From NCBI GenBank assembly GCA_051201585.1, contig CP179198.1:2232001-2296000 (forward strand): a DNA stretch of 64,000 bases. The letters are read 5' to 3'. Both the position numbers and the translations under genes were made by a program. Positions 52,465 through 61,559 of this stretch are shown one piece after another (within the stretch, counting starts at the first letter, position 1; each line of letters begins with the position of its first letter). Source of the stretch: UBA868 sp016776875 (GTDB taxonomy: Bacteria > Pseudomonadota > Gammaproteobacteria > Arenicellales > UBA868). Below the pieces are notes generated by a model, which searched no databases, was not told where the DNA came from, and saw nothing but the letters and a program-made list of their open reading frames with translations.

Positions 52465-53502
52465 TTAAGGTTCCTCAGTTGATGCCCGCATGACTTGATC
52501 TAACACCCGCCGCACGCTGATGAAGTACGGCCAGATATTAAAAATAGACCTTACAGGTATTGATGGCATTATGAGGGTTGAATTACCCCATCCGGGACGC
52601 CACTCAAAAAATCGATCCCTGCTCGAGATTAGGCAAATTGTCGATGCCCCCACAGCACTCGCAAGATGAGCCGTTCCCGAGTCATTACAAACAACCGCAG
52701 ATGCCTTCGACAGCAAAGTTGCTAATGCTGAAACGCAAGCGGTGTCGGCAACTGAAAATCGACCGGCAAGCCGTCGCTTCCATGATGCTGTTTCTGATGG
52801 TGTGACCGTGAAAACACAGAAGTACCCTTTCTGATGCAGATGATCCGCCAGTGCAACAAATCGATCCGGCAACCAGTTCTTTTTCAGTTTTCCGCTGGTT
52901 GGCGAGATCACAATTAATTTTTGAGTCAGGCCCTTATTTTGTTGAATTTCAGACGGTAATTTGATGCCATTGGCAGAATCTGCATTCAAAAGATTCATTT
53001 CCCTGCGACAAAATTGAACGGTGTGACTGACCATGCTTGCGCGGAAATCTTGATGATGTCTCACCAATCCGTGATCAGGCACCAACGGTAGAAGCGTTCG
53101 CTGCAATCCGGCTGGCAATGTTTGTGGGTCAAATTGACCATCGAGTGAAGTCTCGTAGTGTGCCAGACTAAAAAATGCGCTATGCATCGCTAGTTTTGGC
53201 CTTAAATCGACCCCGTCCTGCTGAAGATTTGGCGCCTGAGAATCAATAATCGATAAATCATATTGTCGCGTAATCTTTTGGTAGTCATCATGATCAATAT
53301 TCGGCCCGGTTTTGAAATCTGGGAGCCATTGGTCCAGTTGATGCGGGAACTCACCACGCACCGTCACGTCAAACCCCTCTCTCACAAGATTATTCGCGAT
53401 CACCAATGAAATTAAACTGTCGCCAAGTTTGCCTGGCGGAACAAACAAGAGCCGCGCATTTTTACCCGGCGTATTGACCCGATTAACTTCTCTACCTCTC
53501 AT
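52465..53502 (-). CDS. glycosyltransferase family 9 (heptosyltransferase-like)
   Basis: A 345-residue GT-B fold glycosyltransferase of family 9. LLFVPPGKLGDSLISLVIAN is the N-terminal Rossmann start with the conserved GxLGD, VISPTSGKLKKNWLPDRFVALAD (quoted as SPTSGKLKKNWLPDRF) the nucleotide-sugar region and VCNDSGTAHLASAVGAST the C-terminal signature. Relatives transfer heptose to lipopolysaccharide core. No other LPS gene is nearby, so its acceptor is open. The nine-base gap to CaiB suggests one transcript. Confidence 0.83.
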   Translation of the reverse strand: MRGREVNRVNTPGKNARLLFVPPGKLGDSLISLVIANNLVREGFDVTVRGEFPHQLDQWLPDFKTGPNIDHDDYQKITRQYDLSIIDSQAPNLQQDGVDLRPKLAMHSAFFSLAHYETSLDGQFDPQTLPAGLQRTLLPLVPDHGLVRHHQDFRASMVSHTVQFCRREMNLLNADSANGIKLPSEIQQNKGLTQKLIVISPTSGKLKKNWLPDRFVALADHLHQKGYFCVFTVTPSETASWKRRLAGRFSVADTACVSALATLLSKASAVVCNDSGTAHLASAVGASTICLISSRDRFFEWRPGWGNSTLIMPSIPVRSIFNIWPYFISVRRVLDQVMRASTEEP

Positions 53503-53853
53503 ACCGTCAATTGTCCTTTACCCTGACCCTTTAACCTCGCCACTTATGAAATAATAATGGCCCGCGCACTCCGGTTAGCGACATCGCGGCTTGGTCAAAT
53601 CGAATATAACGCTGCCTGTTCAGCTTTGTCATAATCTTACTCTAGCTGCAATCGCCCATGCGTCAGAAACTCTGATGAGCAAGCGATCAAAAAGACTGGA
53701 ATCCTCGCAACCCATTATCACGAACGAATTAACGAAACCAAAATTGATTAAACGTGCGTATTTGGACGACAAACTGGAGGCTTCAAATTCCAAAGTCAAC
53801 GAGAAGCGGTCAACGCTCCAAAGAGCGCGATTAACTTTCCAGTCAGAACAGCT
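53503..53853. other. intergenic region without a convincing gene
   Basis: Between the GT9 start and the reductase stop. A plus-strand open stretch (53591-53857, TTG start) reads a basic Lys/Ser-rich peptide without domain, ribosome site or conservation visible; I do not call it. A promoter for the GT9/CaiB transcript should be here, but I see no clear -10/-35 pair. Confidence 0.6.
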
Positions 53854-55173
53854 TTAGAGATCCAGAATAAGGGTTTCGCCCGCTTTTGCTCGTGAGATGC
53901 AGATCATGATTTCCTGGTTATCCGATTTCTCAAGATCCGTGAGCACAAGATCCCGGTGTTCAGGAACGCCGCCCAGAATTTTGACTCGACAACATCCGCA
54001 CAATCCATCTTCACACGATGACTCGATCTCAACGCCGGCTTTTCGAATTGCCTGAAGAATAGTGTCATCCTCGCCGACCGTTAATTTGAGATTCTGACGA
54101 GATAAGACAATCTCGAAGGCATCATTCTTCTTTGCAACTGACTCAAGGGCCGGCACAAACTGCTCCCAATGTGTCGCGCCTTCTGTCCAATGAGCTGAAG
54201 ACTCCCGGACAGCGGAAACAAGTCCAGGAGGCCCGCAAACATAGACGTGCGCATTTCCCTCTTGTTGCCCGAGCAAGGAAGCTAATGGAATGCCTTGCGT
54301 CGGATCTCCATTATCAAAATGAAGCGTATGGCGATCATCAAATATAGATTTAATTTCATCCAGAAACGGTGCATGCGCCTCATCCGGTGCACAAAAATAC
54401 AGGTGAAAAGAAGCGCCTCGCTGGCGCATTTCATGGCCCATCGCCATCATCGGCGTGATACCGATACCCCCAGCGATTAGCAGATGATGGGAAGCCGACC
54501 AATCAACCGGAAAATTATTCGCGGGACTGCTTGCCTCAACCGAGTCACCAACAGCCAGTTGATCAATCAACCAATCCGATCCCCCTCGACTTGGTTTTTC
54601 CCGGCGAACACCCAATACATACTTTTTGCGATCACGGCAGTCGCCCGCTAGCGAATAACTGCGTCGTAAGCCCTGACCTGTGAATAAATCGATGTGGGCG
54701 CCGGGCTCGAAAACCGGTAAATCTGCTCCATCCGCACGCGTCAACTCATATCGACAGATATCGTGGGCAAATTCCTTAACGGCACTTACTTGTAGACGAA
54801 GCCGTTCGCTTTTTTTAGGTGGAAGTGTTCGCTGTTTAGAATCTATAAGCAGTCGATCCACTAGTACACCCTTTGCAATATGGGATTCCAGAATTTCATC
54901 AATATCATTCTCATCATCATAGTGATACCAAATTCCCTCAGGGTAAATAACCATCACTGGTCCTAACTCACATCGATCTAAACAACCACTTTTATTGATT
55001 CTCAATCGGATATTTGATTTCAGATCTTTAGCCCGGGCTTTCATATATTCTTGAAGCGCTATCGAGCCACGAAGACTGCAAGAGCCCCGCGGATGTCCTG
55101 CCACCCGCTCATTGATACAGCAGAAAACGTGAACATCGAAATAAAGATTCTTGGGTGAATTGATATCTTTCAT
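53854..55173 (-). CDS. fusion reductase: thioredoxin-like 2Fe-2S + FAD/NAD + plant-type 2Fe-2S
   Basis: A 439-residue three-part electron-transfer protein. Residues 1-110 form a thioredoxin-like [2Fe-2S] domain (VFCCINERVAGHPRGSC, then GCLDRCELGPVMVIYPEG). Residues 125-350 are a ferredoxin-reductase domain (FEPGAHIDLF, LRRSYSLAG for FAD, GGIGITPMMAMGHE and YVCGPPGLV for NAD). The C-terminus has the plant-type cluster Cys in SSCEDGLCGCCRVKIL and MICIS. The last two parts are as in phthalate/vanillate-type oxygenase reductases; the front domain is an unusual addition. It could feed an oxygenase elsewhere, as none adjoins. It follows the agmatine deiminase gene. Confidence 0.88.
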   Translation of the reverse strand: MKDINSPKNLYFDVHVFCCINERVAGHPRGSCSLRGSIALQEYMKARAKDLKSNIRLRINKSGCLDRCELGPVMVIYPEGIWYHYDDENDIDEILESHIAKGVLVDRLLIDSKQRTLPPKKSERLRLQVSAVKEFAHDICRYELTRADGADLPVFEPGAHIDLFTGQGLRRSYSLAGDCRDRKKYVLGVRREKPSRGGSDWLIDQLAVGDSVEASSPANNFPVDWSASHHLLIAGGIGITPMMAMGHEMRQRGASFHLYFCAPDEAHAPFLDEIKSIFDDRHTLHFDNGDPTQGIPLASLLGQQEGNAHVYVCGPPGLVSAVRESSAHWTEGATHWEQFVPALESVAKKNDAFEIVLSRQNLKLTVGEDDTILQAIRKAGVEIESSCEDGLCGCCRVKILGGVPEHRDLVLTDLEKSDNQEIMICISRAKAGETLILDL

Positions 55174-55191
55174 TAATCTTTTACAGTAGGT

Positions 55192-56214
55192 TTAACGTGA
55201 ACCTGTCGCGGGTTGCTGCTGGGTAATACAGTGAATACCCCCACCGCCAGGCGCAATATGATCAATCCTTAACGAGACGATTTCACGCTCGGGAAAAATA
55301 CGCTGGTAGACGGCTTTCGCACGGCCATCTCCTGAAAGGCCATACGACGGCATAATGATAGCACCGTTGGCCATATAACTATTGATATATGACGTGCAGA
55401 AGCGTTCTCCACCATCACACTGCCACGCGTCTTCTATAAAAATTAAATCCAGCGGACGTCCCTTTGCGTCAGTTTGACCTTCGAGTGCTTTCCGATTCTC
55501 CATTAAGATTTCATAACGCGGATGGTCACGATCGAATGCGGCCTCGACCAGTACACGTCCCGGTCCCACAAAAGCGGCTAATCCGTCTACGTGGCCATTG
55601 GTTTCATCCTCCACCGGGTCGCCAGGAATCCAGATGATCTTGGTCACGCCCAGCATACGAGAAAGCTCCCTCTCGATCTCGCTTTTGCTCCAGCCAGGAT
55701 TCCGGTTCGGATTCAGAAAACAGGTCTCAGTGGTAATCAGCGTCCCCTGTCCGTCGACTGTGATGCCGCCTCCTTCCGCGATCATTTCGGACTGAAATCG
55801 ACGCAGCCCGAGATGGGAGAGTAATCTTGGTCCTGCCTGCGCGTCATCAGCAAAAGGTTCATAGTTGCCGCCCCAAGCATTAAATCCAAAACATGTCGCG
55901 GCTACACCGCCCTGATCGTTGATCAAAAAATTGGGTCCGTTGTCCCGAAACCAGCCATCATCAATCGGGATCTCCACGCATTCAATGTTGTTACCGAGTG
56001 CCGCCTGGGCAATGGCTCGATCGCGTGGATGAACCACCATCGATACCGGCTCGAATCTTGAAATCGCCCGCGCCACCTCGACATAATTTTGGCAAATTGC
56101 CTCACTCACAAAACCCTCTCGGCACGGCCACGCCATCCAGCACCGATCATGAAGCGTCCATTCAGCGGGCATAAAAAACCCTAACTCGGCTGGATTACTT
56201 AACGGGAATTTCAT
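55192..56214 (-). CDS. aguA: agmatine deiminase
   Basis: A 340-residue peptidyl-arginine deiminase-type enzyme. MPAEWTLHDRCWMAWP, GWFRDNGPNFLIN and VEDETNGHVDGLAAFV are the substrate-binding segments with Asp, Glu and His; the catalytic Cys is in GGGGIHCITQQQPATG (about residue 331). It hydrolyses agmatine to N-carbamoylputrescine and ammonia, in polyamine use. Its ATG overlaps the cupin stop by four bases. Relatives in marine bacteria may take other guanidines, so exact substrate is likely rather than certain. Confidence 0.88.
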   Translation of the reverse strand: MKFPLSNPAELGFFMPAEWTLHDRCWMAWPCREGFVSEAICQNYVEVARAISRFEPVSMVVHPRDRAIAQAALGNNIECVEIPIDDGWFRDNGPNFLINDQGGVAATCFGFNAWGGNYEPFADDAQAGPRLLSHLGLRRFQSEMIAEGGGITVDGQGTLITTETCFLNPNRNPGWSKSEIERELSRMLGVTKIIWIPGDPVEDETNGHVDGLAAFVGPGRVLVEAAFDRDHPRYEILMENRKALEGQTDAKGRPLDLIFIEDAWQCDGGERFCTSYINSYMANGAIIMPSYGLSGDGRAKAVYQRIFPEREIVSLRIDHIAPGGGGIHCITQQQPATGSR

Positions 56215-56591
56215 GATTCGCTTTTTGTTTGGGTGCCGACACCACTACCTTTGATTCGATACTCGTCCCGCGGTGGGCTAAATACGTCGAGTAAGGTGGC
56301 ACCTTCGCTGCCCGCCCTGAAAGCATGGCGAACATTTGGAGGGGTTCGCCAAAAATCTCCGGCTGAAACGCCGATGCTGTCATGACCTTGTATTCGAACT
56401 CCGCCACCGCTCAAAAGAACACCCCATTGTTCCTGCTCATGTGAATGAATCTCACTTTCAGCGCCAGGGTTTATTCGAACAACAGAAAGCATGGCATGAT
56501 CCCCTGCAAATATTCGGGTGGTCACCCCTGGACCCAGCTCGCGCATTATTCCTTGTGACAGGTCATCCAGGTTAAAAAAGTTTTCTGCCAT
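56211..56591 (-). CDS. cupin domain protein
   Basis: A 126-residue single-domain cupin. Motif 1 is PGAESEIHSHEQEQWGVLLSGG (given as EIHSHEQEQWGVL) with the His-His-Glu metal set, motif 2 PPNVRHAFRAGSEGA. It binds a divalent metal and may sense or convert a small molecule. I start at MAENFFN; an upstream frame of four residues is also open. Stop and the agmatine deiminase start overlap (ATGA), so the two are co-translated. Confidence 0.83.
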   Translation of the reverse strand: MAENFFNLDDLSQGIMRELGPGVTTRIFAGDHAMLSVVRINPGAESEIHSHEQEQWGVLLSGGGVRIQGHDSIGVSAGDFWRTPPNVRHAFRAGSEGATLLDVFSPPRDEYRIKGSGVGTQTKSES

Positions 56592-56841
56592 ATCGATCAC
56601 CAAATGTAGTTGAATTCAAATTCTTCACATCGCAGCTCAAAAAGACGGTCTCGGTCGTTTGTTAGACACGAATCGTTTTCCTCAGATTTCCTGACGATTA
56701 CGACATAGTGAATCTTATCGTGTCGACCGACCCAGAATCCAATCGGTTTTTGCGGAAAATTGGTATGATCAGCGTTTAAAAATTTTCAAAACAGAGGCGC
56801 TTTGATAAATTAGCTCCTGCGCAATTATTAAAACAGAATCT

Positions 56842-58428
56842 ATGAAAACCCCAGACAAACGTCAGAAACGCCGAACAGCTGCCGATCGCCAGGCAAGAGC
56901 TCAGGCGCGTCTGATCGGGGGGAAAAGCCCTGCCATCCAACCCGGCATGCAGGGAGGCCAATACCAACCACTAAAGGACAGCGATCTCGTAAAAATTCAT
57001 GAAGCTGCCCTTACTATTTTGGAAAATACCGGTATTGGCAATCCCCTCACGGAACTGCTGGATATCGTTCTTCCCCTTGGTGCCGAGCTCAATCGCCATG
57101 GTCGGCTGTGCTTCCCCAGAAGCTTGGTTGAAGACATCATCTCGGGGGCCGCTCGTGAATACACCGTTTTTGCAAGGGGCTCTCGATCTGGAAAAGACGA
57201 TATTCACTGCGACGGAAACCGAGTCTACTTCTCAAATTCAGGGAGCGCGGTCACTACTTTAGACAGCAATAATCTTCAGTATCGGGCATCAACGATGCTC
57301 GACATGTACGATTTTACCCGTCTGGTCGACCAACTCGATAACATTCACATGTCGGGAGATACCGTGATCGGGACTGATGTCCCGGATGATTTCGAACACG
57401 ATATGACCATGGTCTATGCTTTGATGGCAGGCACAGAGAAGCCGTTGTGTTTATCTTTTCGAAAACGAGAAAACATTCCTCCCGCATTGAAAATTTTCGA
57501 TCTGGCGTCCGGTGGCGACGGTGCATTCATGAAAAAGCCTTCCGTTATTTTTGGCGGCTGTCCGATCGTTTCACCCCTCCGGTTCGGCAGAGAGAATCTT
57601 GAAGTGATGATGGATGCGACCCGACTTGGCCTCGTGAGTGATATCGCCGTCGCACCCCAATCTGGTGCAACAGCGCCCGCAACGCTCGCCGGAATCCTGG
57701 CCCAGGTCGTTGCCGAAACCCTTTCTTGCCTGGTGATCGTTAACCTAATTCGACCCGGCTGTCCTGTCACTTTCGCCACCTGGCCGTTCGTGACAGACCT
57801 GAGAACAGGTTCGTTCACCGGCGGCAGCGGAGAACAGGCGCTTCTCGCTGCTGCGGCGATTCAAGTAGGAAATTACTATGGCCTCCCCAATAGTGTCGGG
57901 GCGGGCATGACCGACTCTAAAATTCCGGACGCGCAGTATGGTTATGAAAAAGGTTTAACCATCGCGCTAGCGGCTTTATCCGGAGCGAATCGGGTTTGCG
58001 AAGTGGGTGGCATGATGGGAAGCCTAATGGGCTGCAGTTTTGAATCAATGGTCATCGACAACGAAGCGGTAGGAATGATTCAGCGAACCATTCGCGGAAT
58101 TGAAATATCTGACGATACGCTCGCAGTAGACACTATCCATCAATGTGCCATTGATCCGGGTCACTTTTTGGGTAATGAACAAACCCTCAGCGTCATGGAA
58201 AGTGAGTACGTCTACCCCAAAATTATGGACCGTGGGCCGGCGGACCAATGGGAAGCTGAAGGCGCTTTAGACCTGTTCGAGCGTAGCAAAAAAGTAAGTC
58301 GCGAAATACTGTCGACCCACTATCCCAATTATTTCAGCCCTCTGGCAGATCAATTAATCCGAAGCAAATTTCCGATACGACTCAACGCCGAAGATATGCA
58401 CCCCGAGTGCAATCGTTGGCGCACCTAA
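56842..58428 (+). CDS. MttB-family trimethylamine methyltransferase-like protein (no pyrrolysine)
   Basis: A 528-residue MttB-superfamily protein. N-terminal RQKRRTAADRQARAQARLIG and IHEAALTILENTGIGNP are typical; VYFSNSGSAVTTLD, DVPDDFEHDMTMVYALM, and GAGMTDSKIPDAQYGYEKGL match the barrel. No in-frame amber codon exists in the frame, so it lacks pyrrolysine and is of the non-Pyl group, of which some use glycine betaine, carnitine or proline betaine with a corrinoid protein. None is seen in this window. It diverges from the cupin gene across a 250-base promoter region. Confidence 0.87.
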   Translation: MKTPDKRQKRRTAADRQARAQARLIGGKSPAIQPGMQGGQYQPLKDSDLVKIHEAALTILENTGIGNPLTELLDIVLPLGAELNRHGRLCFPRSLVEDIISGAAREYTVFARGSRSGKDDIHCDGNRVYFSNSGSAVTTLDSNNLQYRASTMLDMYDFTRLVDQLDNIHMSGDTVIGTDVPDDFEHDMTMVYALMAGTEKPLCLSFRKRENIPPALKIFDLASGGDGAFMKKPSVIFGGCPIVSPLRFGRENLEVMMDATRLGLVSDIAVAPQSGATAPATLAGILAQVVAETLSCLVIVNLIRPGCPVTFATWPFVTDLRTGSFTGGSGEQALLAAAAIQVGNYYGLPNSVGAGMTDSKIPDAQYGYEKGLTIALAALSGANRVCEVGGMMGSLMGCSFESMVIDNEAVGMIQRTIRGIEISDDTLAVDTIHQCAIDPGHFLGNEQTLSVMESEYVYPKIMDRGPADQWEAEGALDLFERSKKVSREILSTHYPNYFSPLADQLIRSKFPIRLNAEDMHPECNRWRT

Positions 58429-58563
58429 AAAACCTCACCCGTCAATAAAATAAAGCACCGCTGCTACTTGTTTTAATAGTGGCATCAGATAAAAGCTGTC
58501 ATTTCCGACGGCGAAGTAGGCAGATAAACCCACTCACTTACCTGCAGGTGAGTCCCGACGTTT

Positions 58564-59160
58564 TTAGATCGAACTATCCAGTAACACAGCCCAGATCACG
58601 ATTAAAACTGTGCATAAACTTAAACCCCTCATCAGCCAGCGTTCAGCCGGCTTGCCCGCAAGAAGCCGAACGATGAGTGCTCCGCCTGCGCACCACAAAC
58701 TGTGAAATACAATCTGTACGCCAAGGAATGTGCCGCTGATGACCAGTGTCTGCTCGAGTAGCGACTGAGAAGGCGCAGGAAAGTGACCGTAGGCAAACAC
58801 CAGCATGGCCCATGCCTTAGGGTTGAGCGGATGCACCGCAAGACCTTTCCAAAAAGATTCAGCTTGCTTGAGTTCGCGCTTCTTTAGTAAAAATCCAGAC
58901 ATTCGAAGGGCTAACCAGGCTAAATACGCGACACTCACCATCTTTAATGCAAAAAGTACTTCTGAATAAGTCGATAGAATTTCCCAAAGACCTAAACCTA
59001 AAAGCGCGTTGATTAGCAGTTTGCCCAGTGCAACCCCTGACACAAAAGGCACGCTTCGCCAAAAACCAAAATTGGCACCCGATGTCATCAGAAGCATATT
59101 GGCGGGCCCAGGCGTGCCAACCATCACAATCGCAAACAGCAACAAAGGTAAAAAATCCAC
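58564..59160 (-). CDS. LysE/RhtB family exporter
   Basis: A 198-residue membrane exporter with about six helices. FLPLLLFAIVMVGTPGPANM is the LysE/RhtB signature at the N-terminus, then GVALGKLLINALLGLGLWE, and PLNPKAWAMLVFAYGHF before the last helices. It exports an amino acid or derivative, proton driven. I start at the GTG (59160) with GGAG ten bases before it; the long upstream frame is basic and unconserved. It diverges from malate synthase by 157 bases. Confidence 0.88.
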   Translation of the reverse strand: MDFLPLLLFAIVMVGTPGPANMLLMTSGANFGFWRSVPFVSGVALGKLLINALLGLGLWEILSTYSEVLFALKMVSVAYLAWLALRMSGFLLKKRELKQAESFWKGLAVHPLNPKAWAMLVFAYGHFPAPSQSLLEQTLVISGTFLGVQIVFHSLWCAGGALIVRLLAGKPAERWLMRGLSLCTVLIVIWAVLLDSSI

Positions 59161-59317
59161 TAGATTTTGACTCCAGAATTTTGGATGACCCAGCACGATC
59201 GGAACACAGAAGAATATCTTTTTTTCATAATTTTTTCTGATAGAGATGATGATAGAATCCTGATCCCTACTTTTTCGCATCTTGTAGCTATTTTTTAGAC
59301 AATATTGGTATTTACCT

Positions 59318-61481
59318 GTGAACGACCGCATCAACCTACACGGACTTCAAGTGGATAAAGGGCTTCACGCTCTTATCAATGACGAGGCAATTCCCTCAAC
59401 CGGGATCGACGCTCAAAAGTTTTGGGAAGGATTCGCCAAAATTATCAAGGATCTTTCGCCCAAGAACGAGGGTCTGCTTGAGCGCCGAAAAATACTCGAG
59501 AAATCAATTAACGAATGGCACATTGAACGAAAAGGCAAGCCTCATGATTCGAACGCGTATCGTGAGTTTCTCTTGGAAATCGGCTATCTTGCGCCTGAAG
59601 GCGCAGATTTCAAAGCGACCACAGAAAATGTTGATGACGAAATTACCTCTATTCCTGGACCCCAACTTGTCGTTCCGGTAAATAATGCCCGATATGCGAT
59701 TAACGCTGCAAACGCCCGATGGGGGTCCCTCTACGACGCGCTCTATGGGACCGACGTCATTGCGGAAAAGAATGCTGTATCGGTAGACGGTTATGATCCA
59801 TCCCGAGGCGCCAAAGTCGTTGCGTATGCAAATAACTTTCTCGATCAATTCGTACCGCTTGACAGCATCTCCCACAGCAGTGTGACGGCTTACTCAATCG
59901 AAAACGGATCATTGATCGCGCACACTGACAACGATCAAGATCATCAGCTGAGCGCCCCAAGCCAGTTACGTGGATTTCAGGGACAACCGGAATCCCCTTC
60001 GGTTGTTTTACTTAAAAATAATCATCTTCATATTGAGATCGTTATTGATCGAGCAAATCAAATCGGCGCATCGAGCCGTTCGGGGGTTTGCGATATTGTG
60101 CTTGAGTCGGCTATTACCGTTATTCAAGACTGTGAAGACTCGGTCGCTGCAGTTGATGGCCCAGACAAGACTGAAGTTTATCGAAACTGGCTAGGCCTCA
60201 TGAAAGGCACTCTCTCCACAACAGTTAAAAAAGGGGCTGTCAGCTTTTCAACGCCGATTAAACGCCGACCGATACTACTTTGCGCCAGACGGCACCTCGT
60301 TTTCATTGCCCGGTCGAGCGTTAATGTTAGTCAGAAATGTAGGGCACTTAATGACAAGCCCGGCAATTCTTGACGACAACGGCAAAGAGGTATTTGAGGG
60401 AATTATTGACTCTGTTGTCACTGCCTTAATTGCGCTGCACGATCTCAATGACTCCGCCAATCGGAACTCAAGAACTGGAGCCATGTACGTCGTAAAACCA
60501 AAGATGCACGGTCCTGAGGAAGTCCAATTTACTGTCGAACTGTTTAAGCGGACCGAGAAACTATTAAATATGACGCCCGGAACCATGAAAGTTGGCATCA
60601 TGGACGAGGAGCGACGAACCAGCGTCAATCTCAAGGAATGTATTCGTGCCGCTGCGGACCGGGTCATCTTTATCAACACGGGATTTTTAGACCGAACCGG
60701 AGACGAAATTCATACGTCAATGGAAGCAGGACCGATGATTCGAAAATCGGAAATGAAAGCGCAGCCATGGATTACTGCGTATGAAGATTGGAATGTGGAT
60801 ATTGGGCTACGCTGCGGCTTGCCGGGACATGCCCAAATTGGCAAAGGGATGTGGGCAATGCCAGACGAGATGGCCGCTATGATGAAGGCAAAAAGTGATC
60901 ATCCCAAAGCGGGCGCGAATACCGCATGGGTTCCCTCGCCAACTGCTGCAACCCTCCATGCAATTCACTATCACGAGACTGACGTGCTCGCTCATCAAAA
61001 GACAATCGCGAGTCGGGCGCCAGCATTGCTCGACGATATCCTTAGGATCCCGGTCAGCGAATCCGCTGACTGGTCGACCCAGGACATTCTTGAAGAGGTC
61101 GATAATAATTGCCAGGGCATTCTTGGATATGTTGTTCGATGGATCGATCAAGGTGTTGGCTGCTCAAAGGTACCCGACATTCATGACACCGGTCTCATGG
61201 AAGATCGAGCAACCCTTAGAATATCAAGTCAGCACATTGCTAATTGGTTGCATCATGGCATCGTCGACAAGGACTTGGTGATGGATTCGCTACATCGAAT
61301 GGCGGGAGTGGTTGATCGTCAAAACGAGAACGACCTCGCCTATAAATCCATGACACCATCTTGCGATGGTGTTGCGTTTAATGCAGCTTGCGATTTAATT
61401 TTTAACGGACGGGATGTCTGTAATGGCTATACTGAGCCACCGCTTCACCTCCGGCGCATCGAACAGAAATCCTCTCGGTAG
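59318..61481 (+). pseudogene. glcB: malate synthase G, frameshifted near 60245
   Basis: About 720 residues over two frames, the usual malate synthase G length. First part: NNARYAINAANARWGSLYDAL, IQDCEDSVAAVDGPDK, and YRNWLGLMKG with active-site residues; it diverges after KGAVSF. The second part resumes RYYFAPDGTSFSLPGRALML and VRNVGHLMTSPAIL, then GIMDEERRTSVNLKECI and RIIFINTGFLDRTGDEIHT-like DRVIFINTGFLDRTGDEI. It condenses glyoxylate with acetyl-CoA to malate. Deleting one T of the T4 run (60245-60248) gives SFQRRLNADR and heals the frame. Start is GTG. Probably functional. Confidence 0.88.
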
Positions 61482-61559
61482 AACACGACTGTGTTCGTAA
61501 AAAACACTGAGACAGGTGAATCAAGAAAACAGCGTGAGGTGCTTTGTTTAACCTTACCC

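Noticed and set aside
53591..53857. Plus-strand open frame of 88 codons
   Set aside because: TTG start, no ribosome site, no domain, low-complexity basic composition, and its end meets the reductase stop.
56842..58428. Read-through amber codon (pyrrolysine) in the MttB-like gene
   Set aside because: The frame is continuous without TAG and matches the non-pyrrolysine group.
59161..59317. Glycine riboswitch before malate synthase, as in some marine bacteria
   Set aside because: I looked for the conserved GGAGAG and ACCGAAGG-like aptamer words and found none.
60229..60260. Programmed frameshifting at AGCTTTT sites
   Set aside because: The T4 runs lack a standard slippery heptamer and a stimulatory element, and the affected genes are unrelated housekeeping or catabolic enzymes that are normally single-frame.
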